A DNA stretch of 42,305 nt from Betaproteobacteria bacterium (lineage in GTDB: Bacteria > Pseudomonadota > Gammaproteobacteria > Burkholderiales > Burkholderiaceae_C), in assembly GCA_010030205.1 (NCBI GenBank), contig RGQD01000005.1, positions 1 to 42,305 of the forward strand, written 5' to 3'. Below the pieces are notes generated by a model, which saw only the letters and a program-made list of their open reading frames with translations, was not told the origin of the DNA and searched no databases. Positions 37,510-42,305 of the stretch are shown here, piece by piece (positions within the stretch are counted from its first letter, which is position 1; each line of letters starts with the position of its first letter). A program made the position numbers and the translations under genes.

Positions 37510-38665
37510 GTATTTCGACGCGCTGGAGCGGCGCGACCCGGTGGTCCGCGAGGCCGCGCTGATGGCGGCGCTGCCTGGCCATATCGCGCAAGCCCAGCGC
37601 GCTACCAATGCTTTTGCGCTCTCGCTCGCCGGCGTGAACGCCGACAGTGTCACCAGCCGAACGTCACTCGCCCGCCTGCCGGTGATCCGCAAGCACCGGG
37701 TCTTCCAGTCGCCCGGGCCGATCTACGAGCCTGAGGGCCTGGGTCATGACTACTGGCGCATGGCGCGCGCGATCTTCGCGGCCGGATTTCGCGCCGGCGA
37801 CTTGGCGCACTGCAGCTTCAGCTACCACCTGACGCCCGCTGGATCGATGATGGAGAGCGGCGCCCATGCGGTCGGCTGCACCACTTTTGCCGGCGGCGTC
37901 GGCAACACCGAGTTGCAGTTGCAGGCAGTGGCCGAATTGCGGCCGCACGGCTACATCGGCACCCCCAGTTTTTTGAAAATCCTGGTCGAGAAAGCGTCCG
38001 AAACAGGCATGTCGATCGCATCCTTGACCAAGGCCATGGTGGGCGGCGAAGCCTTTCCGCCCAGTCTGCGCGACTGGCTGCAGGAGCGTGGCATCGCGGC
38101 CTACCAAAGCTATGCCACCGCCGACGCAGGCTTGATCGCCTACGAGACCCATTATCGACAAGGCTTGGTCGTGGACGAAGCGATCCTGCTGGAGATTGTC
38201 CGCCCCGGCACCGGCGATGTGCTGCCCGAAGGTGAAGTCGGCGAGGTCGTGGTCACGGTGCTCAACCCCGACTATCCACTGGTGCGCTTTGGCACCGGCG
38301 ACCTCTCCGCAGTCTTGGCCGGCCCCTGCCCCAGCGGCCGCAGCAACATGCGTATCAAGGGTTGGCTGGGACGCGCCGACCAGACTGCCAAGGTTCGCGG
38401 TATGTTCGTGCACCCCAGCCAGGTCGCGGAAATCCTCCGGCGCCACCCCGAGGTGCTGCGCGGCCGCCTGGTGATCGAAGGTCAGATGGCCAAGGACCGC
38501 ATGACATTGCGAGTCGAGGTGGCAGGCGGACCTGAGGGTCTGGCAGAGGCCATCGCCAACAGCATCCGCGACATCACCAAGCTGCGAGGCGAGGTGCAGC
38601 TACTCGCCCCAGGTGGTTTGCCCAACGATGGCAAGGTGGTCGATGATGCGCGCTCCTACGACTGA
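37502..38665 (+). CDS. PaaK-like adenylate-forming enzyme, apparently shortened
   Basis: Related to phenylacetate-CoA ligases. 387 residues from ATG 37502 (MTEYFDALERRDPVVREAALMAALP); a GTG directly before is an alternative. It has the PaaK-type regions SPGPIYEPEGLGHDYWRMARAIFAAGFRAGDL, SFSYHLTPAGSMMESGAHAVGCTTFAGG, GTPSFLKILVEKA, MVGGEAFPPSLRDW, VRFGTGDLSAVL, and the C-terminal GWLGRADQTAKVRGMFVHPSQVAEIL. Between LARLPVIRKH and RVFQSPGP about 30 residues that I expect in relatives are absent, in frame. Likely role: activate an imported acid to its CoA ester. Activity after such a loss is doubtful. Confidence 0.85.
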   Translation: MTEYFDALERRDPVVREAALMAALPGHIAQAQRATNAFALSLAGVNADSVTSRTSLARLPVIRKHRVFQSPGPIYEPEGLGHDYWRMARAIFAAGFRAGDLAHCSFSYHLTPAGSMMESGAHAVGCTTFAGGVGNTELQLQAVAELRPHGYIGTPSFLKILVEKASETGMSIASLTKAMVGGEAFPPSLRDWLQERGIAAYQSYATADAGLIAYETHYRQGLVVDEAILLEIVRPGTGDVLPEGEVGEVVVTVLNPDYPLVRFGTGDLSAVLAGPCPSGRSNMRIKGWLGRADQTAKVRGMFVHPSQVAEILRRHPEVLRGRLVIEGQMAKDRMTLRVEVAGGPEGLAEAIANSIRDITKLRGEVQLLAPGGLPNDGKVVDDARSYD

Positions 38666-38729
38666 AGCCGAAAGACTTGCGTCAGTGGCTTGTGCTGTAA
38701 GTAGTACCCTGCAGCGCAAGCGATGCACC

Positions 38730-38741
38730 GCTAGGCCTAGC
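38730..38741. promoter_or_regulatory. 12-bp perfect palindrome upstream of the Bug gene
   Basis: GCTAGGCCTAGC, with two CTAG tetramers (rare in many proteobacteria), lies 42 bp upstream of the ATG of the solute-binding protein gene. It may be an operator. No convincing -35/-10 pair was found near it. Confidence 0.3.
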
Positions 38742-38783
38742 ATTGGCGTCTGAAATTTCAACTGGTTCAATGAGGGCTTTGCG

Positions 38784-39752
38784 ATGAAAAATTTGATCTG
38801 TGCCGCCATGTTGTTGGGAGCAGCTTCGGCTGCAATGGCAGAGTTTCCCGACAAACCCATCACGGTGGTGGTGCCCTTCGCTGCGGGTGGCCCTACAGAC
38901 AAGGTCGCACGCGATCTGGGTGAAATGCTGAGAAAGCAGCTGAACCAGACCATCATCATCGAAAACGTCGGCGGTGCCGGGGGCACCCTGGGTGCAGCCA
39001 AGGTCGCCAAGTCCTCGCCCGATGGCTACACCTTGTTGCTGCACCACATCGGCATGGCCACCTCGCCGGCGCTGTACCGCAAGTTGCCCTATGACACGCT
39101 CAGCGACTTCGAATACCTCGGCATGATCAACGAAGTACCGATGACCCTGATAGGCCGCAGCACGCTACCCGCCAACAACTTTGCCGAGTTGCGCAAGTGG
39201 ATAGACGCGAACAAAGGCAAGATCAATTTGGCCAACGCCGGTCTGGGCGCAGCATCGCACCTGTGCGGTCTGCTGTTCCAGCAGAGCATCGCGGTCGACA
39301 TGACGACCGTGCCCTACAAAGGCACGGCACCGGCGATGACTGACCTGCTGGGCGGTCAAGTCGACCTGATGTGCGACCAGACCACCAACACCTCGCAACA
39401 AATCGAAAGCGGCAAGGTCAAGGCATTCGGCGTGACAACGGCCAAGCGCCTGCACACCCCGGCGCTGGCCAAGTTGCCGACCCTCGACGAGTCAGGCCTC
39501 AAAGGTTTCAATGTGTCGATCTGGCACGGCATGTATGCACCTAAAGGAACGTCCAAGGCCGTGGTGGACAAGCTCAACAACGCCCTGCGTGCGGCACTCA
39601 AGGAACCTGAGTTCATCAAGCGCGAAGAGGCACTGGGCGCAGTCGTGATGACCGACGCCCGATTGGGTGCCGCGGAACACAAGAAGTTCGTCGAGGCCGA
39701 GATCAACAAATGGGGTCCTGCCATCAAGGCCGCCGGTCAGTACGCTGACTGA
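38784..39752 (+). CDS. Bug-family (TctC-like) periplasmic solute-binding protein
   Basis: 322 residues with a signal peptide (MKNLICAAMLLGAASAAMA). The Bug pattern is clear: FPDKPITVVVPFAAGGPTDKVARDLGEML, the conserved NVGGAGGTLGAAKVAKSSPDGYTLL, and PYKGTAPAMTDLLGGQVDLMCDQ. Bug receptors bind small carboxylates; many lie without TctA/TctB partners, as here. GAGGG lies eight bases upstream. It is next to the carboxylate transporter cluster but is separated from it by 118 bp. Convergent with dtd, sharing a terminator. Confidence 0.93.
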   Translation: MKNLICAAMLLGAASAAMAEFPDKPITVVVPFAAGGPTDKVARDLGEMLRKQLNQTIIIENVGGAGGTLGAAKVAKSSPDGYTLLLHHIGMATSPALYRKLPYDTLSDFEYLGMINEVPMTLIGRSTLPANNFAELRKWIDANKGKINLANAGLGAASHLCGLLFQQSIAVDMTTVPYKGTAPAMTDLLGGQVDLMCDQTTNTSQQIESGKVKAFGVTTAKRLHTPALAKLPTLDESGLKGFNVSIWHGMYAPKGTSKAVVDKLNNALRAALKEPEFIKREEALGAVVMTDARLGAAEHKKFVEAEINKWGPAIKAAGQYAD

Positions 39753-39781
39753 GCGATCACTGCGCTGTGCCCAAGCACAAG

Positions 39782-39803
39782 GCCCCGCCCAGCGGGGCTA
39801 TTT
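39782..39803. terminator. Rho-independent terminator between Bug gene and dtd
   Basis: GCCCCGC-CCA-GCGGGGC followed by TATTTC on the plus strand: a perfect 7-bp GC stem with a 3-nt loop, 29 bp after the Bug stop. It ends at the dtd stop codon and may work in both directions. Confidence 0.65.
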
Positions 39804-40246
39804 CATGCCGCAATGCGCAACGGGATCGTCACCGGTCCGTCGTTGACCAATCTGACCTGCATGTGAGCGCCGAATCGGCCCGCAGCCACCTCTGGGTGAC
39901 GCTCTCTCGCCATTCGCAACACGGCCTCGTAGAGCATGCGTCCGTGTTCAGCCGGTGCTGCGGCGGCGAAACTGGGACGATTGCCGCCTGACACGTCGGC
40001 CGCCAGCGTGAACTGGCTGACGATCAGCAAACCGCCCTGGACGTCAACGACGCTGAGGTTCATCTTGCCAGCAGAGTCGGCAAATATCCGCAGCCGCAAC
40101 AGCTTGTCTACCAGCTTGGCGGCCTGCAGCTCGGTGTCGGCGGTTTCGGCGCAGACCAGTACCAACAGTCCTGGACCAATGCTACCGACAGTTTCACCTG
40201 CGACCGCAACCGCGGCCTCGCTCACGCGCTGAACCAGCGCGATCAT
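39803..40246 (-). CDS. dtd: D-aminoacyl-tRNA deacylase
   Basis: Removes D-amino acids wrongly attached to tRNA (such as D-Tyr-tRNA). 147 residues, full length. Family motifs: [21 protein letters not shown] (77-84), [11 protein letters not shown] (88-98) and the C-terminal NDGPVTI containing the Gly-Pro motif. It follows tyrS after 18 bp on the same strand, a functionally sensible pairing. Confidence 0.96.
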   Translation of the reverse strand: MIALVQRVSEAAVAVAGETVGSIGPGLLVLVCAETADTELQAAKLVDKLLRLRIFADSAGKMNLSVVDVQGGLLIVSQFTLAADVSGGNRPSFAAAAPAEHGRMLYEAVLRMARERHPEVAAGRFGAHMQVRLVNDGPVTIPLRIAA

Positions 40247-40264
40247 GCGCCCGTCCTCATGGGT

Positions 40265-41447
40265 TCAGGCGCTCAATGTGATGCGGGCGAACTTGCGCTT
40301 GCCGACTTGCAGCACCACAGTGCCGGCAGCCACCTTCAGTGCCTTGTCGCTGACCAACGCACCATCGATCCGAACACCGCCCTGGTCAACCATGCGCAAG
40401 CCTTCGCTGGTCGAGGGGACCAAACCAGCCTGCTTGAGCAACAGGCCTATCGTCAGCGGCGCACCGGACAAGCTCAGTTCGGCGATCTGGTCAGGGATTC
40501 CGCCACGAGCCCGATGGGTAAAGTCAGCCTCGGCCGCATCTGCCGCAGCCGGGCTGTGAAATCGAGTGACGATTTCCCTCGCCAGCAGCAGCTTCGCATC
40601 CTTGGGATTGCGACCTGCGTCAACCTCGGCCTTGAGCGCCGCACATTCCGTTGGCGAACATGCTGTTGGCAGGCTCGGCAATGCCGATGTAGTTGTTCTT
40701 GCTCTTCGACATCTTTTCGACGCCGTCCAGTCCTTCGAGCAAGGGCATCGTCAAGATGCACTGCGGCTCCTGACCGTACTCCTGCTGCAGGTGGCGACCG
40801 ACCAGCAGGTTGAACTTCTGGTCTGTGCCGCCCAACTCCAGGTCACTCTTGAGCGCAACCGAGTCGTAGCCCTGCATCAGCGGGTACAGGAACTCGTGAA
40901 CCGAGATCGGGGTGTTGGCCTTGAAGCGCTCATGGAAATCGTTCCGCTCCATCATCCGAGCCACCGTGTAGCGAGCAGCCAACTCGATCATCCCACGGGC
41001 ACCCAGAGGATCGCTCCATTCGCTGTTGTAGCGGATCTCGGTTCGCGCCGGATCGAGCACCAGGCTGGCCTGTTGGTAGTAGGTCTTGGCGTTGGCCTCG
41101 ATCTGTTCGCGCGTCAGCGGCGGCCGGGTGTTGTTGCGCCCGGACGGATCGCCAATCATCGATGTAAAGTCGCCGATCAAAAAGATGACTTGATGCCCCA
41201 AGTCTTGTAGCTGGCGCATCTTGTTGAGAACCACAGTGTGACCGATGTGAATGTCAGGCGCGGTCGGGTCGAGACCGAGCTTGATCCGCAAAGGCAGACC
41301 GGTGGCCTCAGACCGCGCGAGCTTCCTGAGCCAGTCAGCCTGCGGCAGGAGCTCCTCGCAATTGCGAAGCGAGACTGCCATCGCCTCGCGTACCCTATCG
41401 GTGATTGGATAGGACTCGGCGAGGCCAGCAGATTCAGGCATAGACAT
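40265..41447 (-). pseudogene. tyrS: Tyrosyl-tRNA synthetase interrupted by an out-of-frame deletion
   Basis: Charges tRNA-Tyr. The N-terminal frame (from ATG 41447, [23 protein letters not shown]) has HIGH (67-70, DIHIGHT) and [22 protein letters not shown]. It then runs into [10 protein letters not shown]-stop at 40620. The C-terminal part is in another frame, from [31 protein letters not shown] to VLQVGKRKFARITLSA (stop at 40265), and includes the S4-like RNA-binding end. Relatives have about 20-25 residues between MFA and AALK (KVLSISDxLMWxxYTLLSFRSEAE); these are missing, a loss of about 65 nt at 40650. tyrS is normally essential, so an assembly error or a second copy is likely. Confidence 0.92.
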
Positions 41448-41663
41448 GTTGTTCGACTGATGGCTTCCCCCGGGCCTGGAAGGGCGGGGCGCACTGGTTA
41501 TACTCATCAACCCGTTGTAGGCTAGGCACTTCGCCGACGACAGGGGCAGCCGACGATTCTAGGTGACGCAGAATCCGGCTACGACGCAGCCTTGGCGCAG
41601 GCCTGCAAACGCTAACCAAGGGCAATTCCAGCATCGGATTGGCCGCATTCGGAACTGACTGCC
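41448..41663. promoter_or_regulatory. Divergent spacer tyrS / M23 peptidase
   Basis: 216 bp. For tyrS the minus strand has TATAAC (41497-41502) as a fair -10, which would give a leader of about 40 nt; no matching -35 was found. For the M23 gene no clear promoter and no good Shine-Dalgarno sequence were seen. No hairpin or RNA gene stands out. Confidence 0.3.
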
Positions 41664-42305
41664 TTGGACTCAGTACTGCCCATTGCCAAAAAGTTGCTGT
41701 CACACGGCCATGCACTCGTCGTAAGACACCCGCGTCGGTTCAGCGCCGTGCTGATTGCGTTGCTGGGGGGCTTCGCGGTGACGGCGTTCGGCATTGCACC
41801 CCTGGCGCCTGATGCCGCAAATTTGCCGCAACATCTGGTCAGCGAAACTCTGCAGGTTCCAGGTCTCGATCGTCAACTGGTCGAACTGGCAGAGAAAACT
41901 CTCGAACTCAACCGCAGCGGCCTGACCCGCAGTCAGGACACTGCCGACAGCCTGCTGCGTCGCCTCGGGGTCAATGACCCATCCGCAGCCGCGTTCCTGC
42001 GCGTGGACCGCAATGCCAGGCTGCTGGTCGAAGGTTCGCCTGGAAAAATGATTCAGGTTCGAAGCGCAGCCGATGGTACGCTGATCGAACTGGTCGCCAG
42101 ATTCCCTTCGCTCGACGCCTCTCGAGCAACCAGCCATTTCACCCGACTGACCGTAAAGCGAGCACAAGGCGAGCTTCGAGCCGCACTCGAAACTGCCGCG
42201 CTAGTGCCACAAGTCCGCTTGGGTAGTGGCACTGTGCGCAGTTCACTGTGGGCAGCCACTGACGACGCAAGACTGCCTGATGCGATCGCCATGCAGCTGG
42301 TTGAT
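41664..42305 (+). CDS. M23-family peptidase N-terminal part, runs off the window
   Basis: Not in the ORF track because it has no stop before the edge. The frame is open from TAA 41613 to 42305 (214 codons from TTG 41664). It encodes LDSVLPIAKKLLSHGHALVVRHPRRFSAVLIALLGGFAVTAFGIAPLAPDAANLP, one membrane anchor or signal (about residues 26-46). A periplasmic region follows with ETLELNRSGLTRSQDTADSLLRRLGVNDPSAAAFLRVDRNARLL. This N-terminal layout is that of the large betaproteobacterial M23 peptidoglycan endopeptidases often found beside tyrS. The catalytic LytM domain would lie outside. No ATG is available before the membrane segment, so TTG is the best start. Confidence 0.75.
   Translation, partial: MDSVLPIAKKLLSHGHALVVRHPRRFSAVLIALLGGFAVTAFGIAPLAPDAANLPQHLVSETLQVPGLDRQLVELAEKTLELNRSGLTRSQDTADSLLRRLGVNDPSAAAFLRVDRNARLLVEGSPGKMIQVRSAADGTLIELVARFPSLDASRATSHFTRLTVKRAQGELRAALETAALVPQVRLGSGTVRSSLWAATDDARLPDAIAMQLVD

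Noticed and set aside
34882-37692. 936-aa minus-strand ORF
   Set aside because: It lies antisense to the SBP, livF, the 99-aa gene and the PaaK-like gene, which all have clear family motifs; its sequence is a low-complexity shadow caused by GC-rich codon bias.

Overview
The window looks like a chromosomal segment of a high-GC betaproteobacterium of the order Burkholderiales, probably close to Comamonadaceae or Sphaerotilaceae. I infer this from protein character and gene order (ponA / pilMNOPQ-aroK-aroB-dgt-gltB-gltD-mlaFEDACB; cyaY/lptM-lysA; dtd-tyrS/M23 peptidase), not from a database search. Coding density is very high. No tRNA, rRNA, CRISPR array, prophage or plasmid module was seen.

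Layout. (1) 1-5.7 kb, minus strand: the 3'-truncated pgi gene, then the mlaFEDACB operon for retrograde phospholipid transport (read mlaF to mlaB). (2) 5.9-12.1 kb, minus: gltB-gltD, the glutamate synthase pair, with a good sigma70-like promoter and a hairpin terminator. (3) 12.2-13.0 kb: an insertion-like segment with a RAYT/Y1-type transposase homologue that seems to have lost its catalytic tyrosine. (4) 13.0-16.0 kb, minus: dgt, aroB, aroK. (5) 16.2-24.5 kb, minus: the type IV pilus operon pilMNOPQ with a 1035-aa Ig-like lipoprotein gene directly behind pilQ, between pilQ and aroK. (6) 24.7-28.9 kb: ponA/mrcA (+), cyaY (-), and the overlapping pair lptM-lysA (+). (7) 29.0-38.7 kb: a Crp/Fnr-type regulator divergent from a long plus-strand cluster made of an acyl-CoA ligase, livG, livH, livM, a periplasmic binding protein, livF, a 99-aa unknown protein and a PaaK-like adenylate-forming enzyme. 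This reads as an uptake-and-CoA-activation system for an unknown carboxylate. (8) 38.8-42.3 kb: a Bug-type solute-binding protein (+), then dtd and tyrS (-), divergent from a partial M23 peptidase gene (+).

Main oddities. tyrS and livG each carry a short out-of-frame internal deletion (roughly 55-65 nt by family comparison), and the PaaK-like gene seems to lack about 30 internal codons in frame. tyrS is normally essential, so either the assembly is imperfect or the lineage has unusual small deletions. The spacers of the liv cluster are filled with hairpin repeats. The Crp-type regulator has a clean 18-bp dyad in its divergent promoter, placed where a class II activator would bind. The Ig-like lipoprotein carries a perfect-looking EF-hand calcium loop and sits inside the pilus/shikimate operon.

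The ORF track does not show genes that run off the window edges (pgi, M23 peptidase) or very short genes (lptM); these were read by eye. Starts were adjusted where a Shine-Dalgarno sequence or an overlap with the upstream stop favoured another codon.
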